NCBI GenBank assembly: GCA_021847105.1
Contig: JAJZUT010000006.1
Coordinates: 156,126-220,125 of the forward strand
Reading direction: 5' to 3'
From: Pseudomonadota bacterium
Lineage (GTDB): Bacteria; Pseudomonadota; Gammaproteobacteria; Steroidobacterales; Steroidobacteraceae
Length of the DNA: 64,000 nucleotides
Shown: in pieces, positions 53,156 through 62,071 of the stretch
How the letters are laid out: each line of letters opens with the position of its first letter
Numbering within the stretch: position 1 is the stretch's first letter
Notes under the pieces: generated by a model
What the model was told of the DNA's origin: nothing
The model's input: the letters and a program-made list of their open reading frames with translations, nothing else
Database searches by the model: none
Position numbers and translations under genes: made by a program

Positions 53156-55084
53156 TTAGCGGAACCGCAAGGACGCCAACGTCGCCAGCCGGGCGCGTAT
53201 CCGTCGACCCTGCCACAACACGTATACGTTGTGCACTCCGCGAGCGCCGTGGACCGCGACCGAGCGCGCCACGAACCGACTCCAGCCCCCGGTGGCACCG
53301 ACCGTGAGCCGCCCGACCCGGCGCCCCTGCGGCGAATCGAGCCGCACGGCCAGCGACCCGCAGCTCCGCTTCCCGCAGGCCACACGGACGGTCACGCGAT
53401 GCACGCCCGTGCCGAAATCCAGGGCCGGGAACATGGCCCAGTCGCCATCAACCGCCCGCTCGAGCGCGTAGCCGCCGCTGGGACCGGCGAGCTGGCGCGT
53501 CACCACGCCCCAGCTGTACAGGTCATCAGCGCGACGCCGTCCCCCGGACGTCACGAGGCTGCCCGCGGACAGGCGCGCCCGTGCACTGAGCACACTCCGG
53601 CTGTGAACCGCGCCGGACCAGCGGAACGTGGCTGCGCTGTACGCCGGCAGCGCGTAAGGGAAGCCAAGCGCGCCCCACTGGACCTGGAAATCGTTGCGCC
53701 GTGCGGTGTCGTTGAACGCAACCAACACGTGCGAACCGTCCGGGTTGATCACCGCCACTGACTCGATCCCGGTCGCGTCGCTCGAATACACGCGCCGCGC
53801 GCCGGGGCGGATAAAGCGGCTGAACTGTCCGAGCGTCGCGAACTCGACATCACGATGCACTTCCCCGGTACGCGTATCCACGGTCACCAATGGCGTACAG
53901 GTGCCACAGCCGCCGTCATGCGGACCGAGGTTCTGATTGAGTGCCAGACTCCACTTCACGTACGCGCGCCCGGAATTGCGCAACACCTCGATGATCTCCT
54001 CGAAGTCACTGCGCACCTGGTCGTGCACCCAGGTGCCCCCGCTGTGCTCGGTCTCGTATTGCCCCAACTGCGGGAAACGGGCCGCCAGCAGCGCCTGCAC
54101 ACCGGGCGTGCCGCCGTAGCCGTGCCAGGCGATTCCCGCGATCCGGGGCGAGTCGGCCACCGCCGCCGAACTCAGCACCGTGAGCGGGTATTGCGGGTGA
54201 TCCCAATTGTGATCGTAGACCAGCACCCGCGTGCCAAGGCCCGAGGCGGCGAGTGCCGGGAGCACGTCGTGCGCGAGCAGCCGGCGCTGCTCGAGTGGGC
54301 TCATGTGCATCCCGGGATAGTCGCTCGGCAGGTAACGGGGCTCGTTCTGCAGCGTCAGGTACTGAACGGGAACGCCCGCGCGCCGGTAGGCCCGCAGAAA
54401 CTTCGCCAGATACTCGGCAAATGCGTGCGCGTAACGCGGCCGCAGCGAACCGCCGATCAGGTTGTCGCTGGTCTTCATCCAGCCCGGGGGACTCCAGGGC
54501 GAGGCCACCAGGCGCAGGTGCGGATTCAATCGCCGCGATTCCCGCAGCAGGGGCAGCACGTCGCGCCGATCGTGCGCAATCGAAAAATGCGCGAGCGTCG
54601 GATCGATCTCGCCCGCCGGCCGGTCGTCATAACTGTAGTGGCTGCGCGCCAGGTCGGAGGAGCCGATGGGCACGCGCATGACGTTCAGGCCGATCCCGCC
54701 GTCGCGCCGCGTGAACAGTTCCCGCATCGCGCGCCGGCGCGCCGCCGGATGCGCCACTTCGCCGAGCAGATAGGCCGCAGAGTCGGTCCAGGCCGCCCCG
54801 AACCCCACGACGGTTTGATAAGTGCGTCGGTCGTCGATCCAAACCGTCTCGGGTCCCGGACGCATCCGCCGCCAGCGGACGGGGTCAGCAGGTTGCAGGA
54901 GACGCGTCCGGTCATCGGTCGTGACCGTCACCGCCACCGCGCCATGTGCCGTCACTGCGGGGGCAGATGACGGTGCCGCGGAAACGATTGCGAGCGGCGC
55001 GCACGCGGCTGCAACGAATACCGCACACGCATAGCGTCGTGCGCCCTCACGCGATTTCACCGACTCGCGCGACCGCGCATTCAC
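53156..55084 (-). CDS. GH30-family beta-glycosidase with C-terminal CBM6-like domain
   Basis: A 642-residue exported glycosidase. Residues 1-35 form a signal peptide ending in AIVSAA. The catalytic TIM barrel has VVGFGAAWTDSAAYLL, the acid/base Glu in TLQNEPRYL (about residue 248) and the nucleophile Glu in YETEHSGG (about 346), followed by a beta-sandwich. The last ~130 residues resemble CBM6 (VTRQLAGPSGGYALERAV...VYVLWQG). GH30 enzymes hydrolyse beta-1,6-glucan, glucosylceramide or xylan; the CBM6-like tail and GH3 partner favour a beta-glucan. GTG 55084 overlaps the GH3 stop by four bases. It is the last gene of the locus. Confidence 0.9.
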   Translation of the reverse strand: MNARSRESVKSREGARRYACAVFVAAACAPLAIVSAAPSSAPAVTAHGAVAVTVTTDDRTRLLQPADPVRWRRMRPGPETVWIDDRRTYQTVVGFGAAWTDSAAYLLGEVAHPAARRRAMRELFTRRDGGIGLNVMRVPIGSSDLARSHYSYDDRPAGEIDPTLAHFSIAHDRRDVLPLLRESRRLNPHLRLVASPWSPPGWMKTSDNLIGGSLRPRYAHAFAEYLAKFLRAYRRAGVPVQYLTLQNEPRYLPSDYPGMHMSPLEQRRLLAHDVLPALAASGLGTRVLVYDHNWDHPQYPLTVLSSAAVADSPRIAGIAWHGYGGTPGVQALLAARFPQLGQYETEHSGGTWVHDQVRSDFEEIIEVLRNSGRAYVKWSLALNQNLGPHDGGCGTCTPLVTVDTRTGEVHRDVEFATLGQFSRFIRPGARRVYSSDATGIESVAVINPDGSHVLVAFNDTARRNDFQVQWGALGFPYALPAYSAATFRWSGAVHSRSVLSARARLSAGSLVTSGGRRRADDLYSWGVVTRQLAGPSGGYALERAVDGDWAMFPALDFGTGVHRVTVRVACGKRSCGSLAVRLDSPQGRRVGRLTVGATGGWSRFVARSVAVHGARGVHNVYVLWQGRRIRARLATLASLRFR

Positions 55085-57336
55085 GCGGCCGGCCTCGCAT
55101 GCGCATAGTGGACGGGCCAATGGGCCGAGTGCTGCCAGGCCGGCAGACGAAGGGTCACGGACTGGACTCGGTGCTCGGCGGAATCCCCGAGCCAGAGCCG
55201 GTAGGTGCCCGCGGCGCGCACCCAACGCTGGTGCGCGGTGTCGAACACCGCGAGCAACCGCGAATCGACCGTCACCGAAACGGTGCGCGCCGCTCCGGGG
55301 GCAAGACTCACCTTGCCCCAGCCGGCCAGCCGCAGCGGCCGCGACCCGTTCGCCGGTGCCACGTACACCTGTCCGACCGCCGCCCCGCGACGCCCACCGA
55401 CGTTGCGCACCGTGAAGTGCACCACCAGGCGCCCGTGCTCGAGCGCGGCACCGAGTCCCTGATACTTAAAGCGTGTGTAGGACAACCCGAACCCGAACGG
55501 GAACAGCGGCTTGCGACCCTTCAGGGCATACCACCGATACCCAACCGCCGCCCCCTCACGCGCATAGTCCACCGTGAACGGGTGGCCCGAAGCCACGTTC
55601 GCCCCCGGCAGCTGCGGAAATGGCAATTGGGCGACAGAGGCCGGAAAACTCACCGGCAGATGCCCCGACGGATCGACCTGCCCGAACAGCACCCGCGCAA
55701 TCGCCGTGCCGCCGCCGGTCCCCGGGAACCACGCCTCGAGCACCCCGGCGACCTGCCCCAGCCAGGGCATCAGCACCGGCCCGCCGCTCTCGATCACCAC
55801 CACGGTGTGCGGATTGGCCCGTGCCACGGCCGACACAAGTCGATCCTGGGGGCCGAGACTGAGCGGCACGTCGATGCTCTCGGCCGCCCACTGCGTGACG
55901 AATACCACCACCCGGTCGGCCCACTTCGCCACCTTCACCGCCTGAGCGAGGTTGCGGCCCGAGGCGTAGCGAAAGCGCGCCTGCGGCGCCTGGCCCATCA
56001 TCGCCCCGAGCGGCGGGGACGGCAGATACACCTCGGGCCCCGGAAACCCCTTGGGTCCCAGACCCGTCACGGCGCTGCCGCCGACCGGAAAGACTGTCGA
56101 GGAGCCCCCGCCGTCGAGCACACCGCGGTCCGCGTACCCGCCAATCACCGCAATCCGATGCACCGTGCGCGCAAGCGGCAGTACCGCCGCGGTGTTCTTC
56201 AGCAGCACGATGCCCTGCTGCTCGTCGGCCTCGGCCACCGCCGCATCGGCGGCAAAATCAATGTGCGCCTCGGAGTCGATCGGGTGATCCACCACACCCA
56301 CGGCAAACATCGAACGCAAAATGCGCCGATCCATCTCGTCGAGCACCCGCTCGGGCACCCGCCCGTCCTTGACCGCCTGCGCCAGTGCCGTCCCGTAGTA
56401 CGGACGGTGATCAAAGACGCTGGAGGCAGAATCCTGATCCAGTCCCGCGAGCGCCGAGCGCACCGTGCTGTGCGTGGCACCCCAGTCGCTCATCACGTAG
56501 CCGCGAAAACCCCAGTCCCCGTCCAGCACGTGCCGCAGCAACCACGCGTTCTGGCAGTTGTAGTGCCCTCGCGTGCGGTTGTACGCGCACATCAGCGCTC
56601 CGGGATGCCCCTGCTCGATCGCCAGCTCAAAACCCAGCAGGTCCGACTCGCGGGCCTCCGCGCGCCCAATGCGCGCGTCGTAAATCATCCGCCCGGTCTC
56701 CTGGTCGTTCATCGCAAAGTGCTTCAGCACCGCAATGACGTGCTCGGACTGAATACCGCGAATCTGCGCCCCGGCGATCACCCCGGTCAGCAGCGGATCC
56801 TCGCTCACGTACTCGAAATCCCGCCCCCCGCGCACCTCGCGCACCAGATCCGCACCGGGCCCGAGCAGCACGTTGAATCCCGAGGCCCGTGCCTCTGCGC
56901 CAATCATCGCCCCAGCCCGCTCGGCCAGCGGCGCGTTCCAGCTCGCCGCCGTCGCCAGCCCAGAGGGCAGCGCCGTGCGCTGACGAAACACGTCACTCGA
57001 GGCGCGCTGCGTCGCCACCCCAAGTCCCGCATCACTCTCCCACTGCGGCGGAATTCCCAGTCGAGGCACCCCCGGCACGTACCCCGCCGATCCCATCCGC
57101 GCCGCGCGCGGCGGCACAAATCCCGTCCCCGGCACCTCCGAGCCAAAATACCCGTACACCAGACTCAGCTTCTCGCGCTGCGTCATCGCCCGAACCGCGA
57201 GCTGCGCCCGCTCGTCCGGCGACAAATGCCGGTTCAACCACGGACGTGACGCGCCGGCGGCCAGCGCGGTGTGCGCGCCCAGCCCTGCGAACAGCAGCAC
57301 CGCTGCAGCGACGGAACCCTTAACTCGTTGAATCAC
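55081..57336 (-). CDS. GH3-family beta-glucosidase
   Basis: A 751-residue exported GH3 enzyme. A signal peptide ends in HTALAAG. The N-terminal barrel carries the nucleophile Asp in GYVMSDWGATHS (about residue 284), with KHFAMNDQETGR earlier. The second domain has GIVLLKNTAAVLPL and a fibronectin-III-like domain (FGFGLSYTRFKYQGL...) ends the protein. It releases glucose from short beta-glucans, probably in the periplasm. GTG 57336 was chosen for GGAG six bases upstream and the signal peptide. The insert-free length is normal for the family. Confidence 0.93.
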   Translation of the reverse strand: MIQRVKGSVAAAVLLFAGLGAHTALAAGASRPWLNRHLSPDERAQLAVRAMTQREKLSLVYGYFGSEVPGTGFVPPRAARMGSAGYVPGVPRLGIPPQWESDAGLGVATQRASSDVFRQRTALPSGLATAASWNAPLAERAGAMIGAEARASGFNVLLGPGADLVREVRGGRDFEYVSEDPLLTGVIAGAQIRGIQSEHVIAVLKHFAMNDQETGRMIYDARIGRAEARESDLLGFELAIEQGHPGALMCAYNRTRGHYNCQNAWLLRHVLDGDWGFRGYVMSDWGATHSTVRSALAGLDQDSASSVFDHRPYYGTALAQAVKDGRVPERVLDEMDRRILRSMFAVGVVDHPIDSEAHIDFAADAAVAEADEQQGIVLLKNTAAVLPLARTVHRIAVIGGYADRGVLDGGGSSTVFPVGGSAVTGLGPKGFPGPEVYLPSPPLGAMMGQAPQARFRYASGRNLAQAVKVAKWADRVVVFVTQWAAESIDVPLSLGPQDRLVSAVARANPHTVVVIESGGPVLMPWLGQVAGVLEAWFPGTGGGTAIARVLFGQVDPSGHLPVSFPASVAQLPFPQLPGANVASGHPFTVDYAREGAAVGYRWYALKGRKPLFPFGFGLSYTRFKYQGLGAALEHGRLVVHFTVRNVGGRRGAAVGQVYVAPANGSRPLRLAGWGKVSLAPGAARTVSVTVDSRLLAVFDTAHQRWVRAAGTYRLWLGDSAEHRVQSVTLRLPAWQHSAHWPVHYAHARPAA

Positions 57337-57352
57337 AGTGAACTCCAAATCA

Positions 57353-57425
57353 GACCGTCCCCTGTGCTCACCGGGGACGGTCCGGTTCGCGCGGCGCCCG
57401 AGGGGGTCGTGACGCCGCGCGAACC
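57353..57425 (-). terminator. Two tandem hairpins between the TonB receptor and GH3
   Basis: On the transcribed strand, GGTTCGCGCGGCG (57425-57413) pairs with 57396-57384 (13 perfect pairs, 16-base loop). Ten bases of GACCGTCCCC (57382-57373) then pair with 57362-57353 (ten-base loop). The second ends eight bases above the GH3 Shine-Dalgarno. They may lower read-through from receptor to glycosidases or stabilise the upstream message; neither has a U-tract. Confidence 0.55.
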
Positions 57426-57468
57426 TGACACACCACAACCGGGCTGATCCCGCCCGGGGCGGTCCTGT

Positions 57469-60327
57469 TTACCAAAGAGCGTAGCGGAACCCGAGGGAGA
57501 ACGTCCGTCCCCAGGTGTCGTACTCCAGAGGCATCTTCACGCTCACTCCGTTCGGCAGACCCGAGACCTGCTCGGTGCGATACGGGGCGTTGGTGAGATT
57601 GCTGACGTCGAAGAGCACCGTCAGACCCTTCACCGTGCCGGTGTGGAACGCGTAGTCGAGCTGCAGATCCGCTTCCTTGTAGGCCAGCACCCGCGTATAG
57701 CCGATCTGGTCAAACAGCGCCACCGCGGAGCCCGTATAGGCCGAGCGGTAGATCTCCGCCAGCCGCGCCGAGAAGCCGCCGCGCTCGTAATACACCGTCA
57801 GGCTTCCCGAGGTACGCGAGAGGCCCGGCAGCGACTGCGGTGCGCCCGGAATCTGCGAGATCGTGCTCTTGGGAATGTTGCTGTTGACCCGAGTGACGTT
57901 GCCCTGCACGCCGAGTCCGCGCAGCCAGCGCGTGAGCTTGCCGAGCTGCAGGCCCGCGGAGATCGTGCCGCCGTAGATCTTGCCGCCGGTGCCGTTCTGC
58001 GGCTGACTGAACGATCCGTACACACTGGTCGCAGTCAGCGAGGGATTGTTGTTCGTGTATCCGGAGAAGTTGTAGTTCAGCACGGTCTGATCGTAGATGT
58101 AGTTCAGCAGCTTCTTGTCGAAGCCGTCGAGCTGCAGGTACGTGGCGCGTCCGAAGTACTTGGTCCACGACAGGTCGATGGCATCGGCCAGGTACGGACG
58201 CAGTTGCGGATTGCCGCCGCTGCCGGACCAGAGCGCCTGTCCGGCGGCCGGACCGTTCGTGACGCGTCCGACCGAGGCAGAGGCCGAGGCACGCAGGTCG
58301 TCGATCAGCCCGTACACCATCTCCTTGGCCACCCCGAGACGCAGATAGTTCTCATCCGGCAGGTGCGCCACGAGATTCAGGCTGGGCAGGACCGTGTTGT
58401 ACGTCGCCCCGCCCGTGAGCGAGCCGGCCACCGCGTTACCGGTGGTCTGCAGCGCCTGCGAGGACTGCTCGGTGTGCACCATCTGCACGCCCAAATTGCC
58501 GCGCAGCGGGATCCCGAACAGGTGCGTATCGATGTCGAACATCAGGTACGCCGTCGGCGTCTTCAACTGCACCGTGTAGTTACGGCTCCAGTCGCCCTGC
58601 TCGTTCGCCGGCACCGAGTAGAACTGCGAGTTGAGCGCGCTCAGCACGTTGTAGTTGACGATCCCGCCGATGCCACCGTACGCCAGCGAAGTCGACGGCA
58701 GGAGCGACCCGGCGCCGATCGGTGCGCTGTAGGTATTGCGATAACTGCCGCTCGCCGAACCGTTGCCGTTCAGGAATGCGAAATAGACGTTCGCGTGCTT
58801 GGTCTTGCGCCGGTCGCCGTAGTACAGCCCGAAGCGAACGTCATCGAAGATCCAGCCCAGCGGGTGCATGACGTCGAGTCGCGCCGCATAGATGCGGTCG
58901 ACCTGGTCATCGTACTCGCTGCGGCCGTTGTAGCCGTAGTTGTCCGGGTCGGTGAACACGACGTTCGCCGGGTTCGCGAGCGAGGTGCCGGGTGTAAAGC
59001 CGGGGAAGCCCCAACCGGTGCCCAGGTTGAACTGCGTGCTGAGCGTCTGCCCCGGAGCGAGGCCGGTGAAGGCGTACGCGTCGTGCAGGCTCTCCGTGGC
59101 ACGCGAATAGGCAAACTTCGCCGTCGCCTTCCAGTGGTCGGCGAGCTTGAAGTCATTGGTCCAGCTGACCGACATCAGGTTGTAGCGGGTATGCGTGTAT
59201 TCGTTCTGCATGATGGGCTTCAAGCCCATCAGCGTGCCGCTCGAGGCGAGCGGATACGTTCCGCCGGGCGTCGTAGCGACATTGGCGTAGGAAATCCCAT
59301 CCCACGGGGAGCTCGACCACTGCAGGCCATTCAGGTAACGCGTCTTGCCCACCGTCGAGTAGAACACGTCGAGCTTGGAGTGATAGTCGCTCGACGGCGC
59401 CCAGTCGAGGATCGCCAGCAGCGCGTCGCGGGTCCACATCTCGGACTTGGCGCGCAGTTGCATGCCTTCCTGCGCCAGGGCTCCGGCCGGCATGCCGGCG
59501 GTGTACGGCGCGCCCCAGTTCGCATTGGCGCTGCCCGGCCCGTTGTCTATGCTCCACCACCAGTTCTGGTAGGTCTGCTCCTGGATGGGCGTATCGGAGT
59601 GCTCGACCCCGACGGCGAGGCCCAGGGTGTGGTGCCAGAATTGATCGATGTAGGTCGCGCTCACGCGATCACCGGCCCGGCCGACACCGACGCCGTGATT
59701 GAGACTGTCGTGACTCAGGTACTCGCCGTGCGCGGCGAGCGTCAGGCTGCGCTTGCCGTAGGCCAGCGGGTTGAGAGTGTGCAGGTCGATCGTACCGGAG
59801 AGACCTTGGCCGATCAGCGCGGCGTTCGGCGTCAGGTACACCGTCGCGCCGCTCACCAGCGCGGCGGGAATCTGGTTGAAGCTCACGCCCCAGTTCTCAC
59901 CGGTGGTGGCCTGCACGTTGCCGTTGACCAGAGTGCCCACGAACTGGGAGGACAGACCGCGAATCGAGATGCGGTCGGAAAATCCATCGCCGCCGCGTTC
60001 GGCCATCACCGCCGGCAGGCGCGCCAGACTCTCCGCGATGCTCGGATCAGGCAGCTTGCCGATGTCCTCGGCGCTGACCACCTCGATCAGCTCGTCCGAA
60101 CTCTTCTGCGCCAGCAGCGAGTTCTCGATGCTGCCGACGATGCCGCTCACCACGATCTCGTGAAGCATCGTGTTCGAGGGTTGCGCTGCGGTGCTGTTCT
60201 GGGTGCTCTTCGCGCTGACCGGACTCTGGTCCGCTGCGTGGGCGCGGGCCGTGGCGGCGCAAGCGAGCGCCAGTGCAACGGCCATGGAAATCGACGCGCG
60301 CGAAGCGCGCCCCGTAGAAACTGTCAT
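57469..60327 (-). CDS. TonB-dependent receptor of the glucan utilisation locus
   Basis: A 952-residue outer-membrane receptor. A signal peptide (ALALACAATARAHA) is followed by a TonB box region (HEIVVSGIVGSIENSLLAQKSS), plug domain (AEDIGKLPDPSIAESLARLPAV, a hallmark of the carbohydrate TonB receptors in Proteobacteria) and a barrel ending in FRYALW. ATG 60327 has a G-rich Shine-Dalgarno upstream. It would import oligosaccharides from beta-glucan across the outer membrane for the symporter and GH3. Two LacI-type operators sit just downstream of its promoter. Confidence 0.94.
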   Translation of the reverse strand: MTVSTGRASRASISMAVALALACAATARAHAADQSPVSAKSTQNSTAAQPSNTMLHEIVVSGIVGSIENSLLAQKSSDELIEVVSAEDIGKLPDPSIAESLARLPAVMAERGGDGFSDRISIRGLSSQFVGTLVNGNVQATTGENWGVSFNQIPAALVSGATVYLTPNAALIGQGLSGTIDLHTLNPLAYGKRSLTLAAHGEYLSHDSLNHGVGVGRAGDRVSATYIDQFWHHTLGLAVGVEHSDTPIQEQTYQNWWWSIDNGPGSANANWGAPYTAGMPAGALAQEGMQLRAKSEMWTRDALLAILDWAPSSDYHSKLDVFYSTVGKTRYLNGLQWSSSPWDGISYANVATTPGGTYPLASSGTLMGLKPIMQNEYTHTRYNLMSVSWTNDFKLADHWKATAKFAYSRATESLHDAYAFTGLAPGQTLSTQFNLGTGWGFPGFTPGTSLANPANVVFTDPDNYGYNGRSEYDDQVDRIYAARLDVMHPLGWIFDDVRFGLYYGDRRKTKHANVYFAFLNGNGSASGSYRNTYSAPIGAGSLLPSTSLAYGGIGGIVNYNVLSALNSQFYSVPANEQGDWSRNYTVQLKTPTAYLMFDIDTHLFGIPLRGNLGVQMVHTEQSSQALQTTGNAVAGSLTGGATYNTVLPSLNLVAHLPDENYLRLGVAKEMVYGLIDDLRASASASVGRVTNGPAAGQALWSGSGGNPQLRPYLADAIDLSWTKYFGRATYLQLDGFDKKLLNYIYDQTVLNYNFSGYTNNNPSLTATSVYGSFSQPQNGTGGKIYGGTISAGLQLGKLTRWLRGLGVQGNVTRVNSNIPKSTISQIPGAPQSLPGLSRTSGSLTVYYERGGFSARLAEIYRSAYTGSAVALFDQIGYTRVLAYKEADLQLDYAFHTGTVKGLTVLFDVSNLTNAPYRTEQVSGLPNGVSVKMPLEYDTWGRTFSLGFRYALW

Positions 60328-60363
60328 ACCCGACCCCCCTGAGAAAACATGCGGCAACACCTA

Positions 60364-60406
60364 TGGAAAGCGCTCCACTCCAGAGACCAAAATGGAACCG
60401 TTTCCA
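60364..60406. promoter_or_regulatory. Two LacI-family operators upstream of the TonB receptor
   Basis: TGGAAAGCGCTCCA (60364-60377) and TGGAACCGTTTCCA (60393-60406) both match the LacI/CcpA-type consensus TGGAANCGNTTCCA with dyad symmetry. Their centres are 29 bases apart. They lie between the predicted -10 element and the receptor start, so a bound repressor would block transcription. The LacI gene at 62072 is the obvious candidate. Confidence 0.8.
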
Positions 60407-60413
60407 GTGTAAG

Positions 60414-60444
60414 ATAATATCACGCAGCGCACCACCGGAGTCAA
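60414..60444 (-). promoter_or_regulatory. Promoter of the TonB receptor
   Basis: On the minus strand TTGACT (60444-60439) and GATATT (60421-60416) have a 17-base spacer; TATTAT at 60419-60414 is an alternative -10 with 19. The first LacI operator begins eight bases downstream of the -10. Confidence 0.65.
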
Positions 60445-60544
60445 TCCGTCCCGGTGCCGCGCGCCCCTCGACAAACGATCCGCCGATGGTATTCACTGCG
60501 TCCAGCGTGCGCCCGCCCGGACGCGCACACCGAGGTCGACATCG

Positions 60545-62062
60545 TTGAGACTTTCAGATGGGGTCGTGGTCGCCGCCTACCTCGCCTGCGTGCTCGTGAT
60601 CGGGCTGGCCGGCTCGCGGCGTCGCGCCACGAGCAGCGAGTTCTTCCTCGCCTCGCGCCGCGCCTCCTGGCCAATGATCGGACTGGCCGTCATCGGCTCG
60701 AATTTCTCTCCGAGCGCCCTGATCGGCATCACTGGCTCGGCCTATGCACTCGGCATCTCGGTGTACAACTACGACTGGGTCGCGACGATCACCCTGGTGG
60801 TGTTCGCGCTCTGGTTGCTGCCGCTGCTGCTGGCGCATCGTATCTATACGGTGCCGGAGTACTTCGAGCGCCGCTTCGACCGGCGCGCGCGATTGTGGCT
60901 GGCGGGACTGTCGATCCTGCTGTACGTCCTACTGGACGCCGCCGGCTCGCTCTACTGCGTCGCCCTGGTGGTGCACGTGCTGATGCCGCGCGTGCCGTTC
61001 CTCGCCACCGTCCCGCCGCTGGCGGTGTTCGCCTCGCTCTACGCGCTGACCGGAGGGTTGCGCGCCGTCATGCGCACGCAGGCGCTGCAGGGCGTGGTCA
61101 TGCTCGGTGCGGCCGGACTGCTCGCCGCCTACGCCATTGGGGCCGCCGGCGGCTGGCACGCGATGCTCGCCGCCAACCCGCCGCAGCACCTGCATCTGGT
61201 CCTGCCGGCCAGCGATCCATACATGCCCTGGACCGGACTCGCCTTCGGCGCCCCGGTGCTCGCCCTGTATTACTGGTGCACCAATCAGGCCGTGGTGCAG
61301 CGCACATTGGCCGCCCGCTCGATCGCCGACGGGCAGCGCGGCGCACTGCTCACCGGGGCACTGAAACTGACCTCCCTCGTGCTCATCGTCGCACCGGGAC
61401 TGGCCGGGCGCGCCCTTTTCCCGCACCTGCACCACGACGATGACGTCTACATTCGTCTCGCGCTGACGCTGCTGCCGCCGGGACTGTTCGGCGTGTTTCT
61501 CGCAGCGTTCCTCGGTGCGCTGATGGCCTCGCTCTCGGCAACCTACAACAGCGCCGCCACCGTGCTCTCGATCGACTTCATCCGCAGCGCCCGGCCCTAT
61601 CTCGATGAGCACCAGACGATCCGTTGGGCGCGCATCGCCACGGCGCTCGCCATGCTGGTCTCGGCCGCATGGGTCCCGCAGATCGCCCGCTTTCCCTCGC
61701 TGTGGCAGTACCTGCAGGCCGTACTCGCCTACTTCACCCCGCCGGTGGCGGCAGTGTTCTTCGCCGGCGTGCTCTGGCCGCGCGCCAATGCCCGCGGCGC
61801 GCTCGCCGGGCTCATCACCGGCACCGCGCTCGGCGCGCTGCTCTATGGGCTTTCGGTCCTCGGCATCACGCACATCCAGTTCCTCAATGTCGCCGGCCTG
61901 GGATTCGCCGCCTCGCTGCTCACGGTGGTGCTGGCGAGCCTCACGCAACCGCCGGCGCCGCCCACCACGGTCCCGTCTCACATTGCAACGCCGCGCACCG
62001 TCCAACTCGCGGGCGCCGCGTTGGTCGCGCTCACCGCAGCGGTCGTAGCGGCGTTCTGGTAG
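60545..62062 (+). CDS. Sodium:solute symporter family sugar transporter
   Basis: A 505-residue inner-membrane SSS-family protein with about 13-14 segments. The sodium-site region is seen in FFLASRRASWPMIGLAVIGSNFSPSALIGITGSAY, YTVPEYFERRFDRRARL and LSATYNSAATVLSIDFI. Nearest types carry glucose, galactose or other sugars. The start is TTG 60545 (MRLSDGVVVAAYL); no better upstream start exists. It is divergent from the receptor and leads into the LacI gene. Confidence 0.9.
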   Translation: MRLSDGVVVAAYLACVLVIGLAGSRRRATSSEFFLASRRASWPMIGLAVIGSNFSPSALIGITGSAYALGISVYNYDWVATITLVVFALWLLPLLLAHRIYTVPEYFERRFDRRARLWLAGLSILLYVLLDAAGSLYCVALVVHVLMPRVPFLATVPPLAVFASLYALTGGLRAVMRTQALQGVVMLGAAGLLAAYAIGAAGGWHAMLAANPPQHLHLVLPASDPYMPWTGLAFGAPVLALYYWCTNQAVVQRTLAARSIADGQRGALLTGALKLTSLVLIVAPGLAGRALFPHLHHDDDVYIRLALTLLPPGLFGVFLAAFLGALMASLSATYNSAATVLSIDFIRSARPYLDEHQTIRWARIATALAMLVSAAWVPQIARFPSLWQYLQAVLAYFTPPVAAVFFAGVLWPRANARGALAGLITGTALGALLYGLSVLGITHIQFLNVAGLGFAASLLTVVLASLTQPPAPPTTVPSHIATPRTVQLAGAALVALTAAVVAAFW

Positions 62063-62071
62063 GTTAGCCGT

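Noticed and set aside
52899..53216. 105-codon minus-strand frame between the secreted protein and GH30
   Set aside because: No recognisable motif, overlaps the GH30 3' end and shows GC-rich spurious composition.
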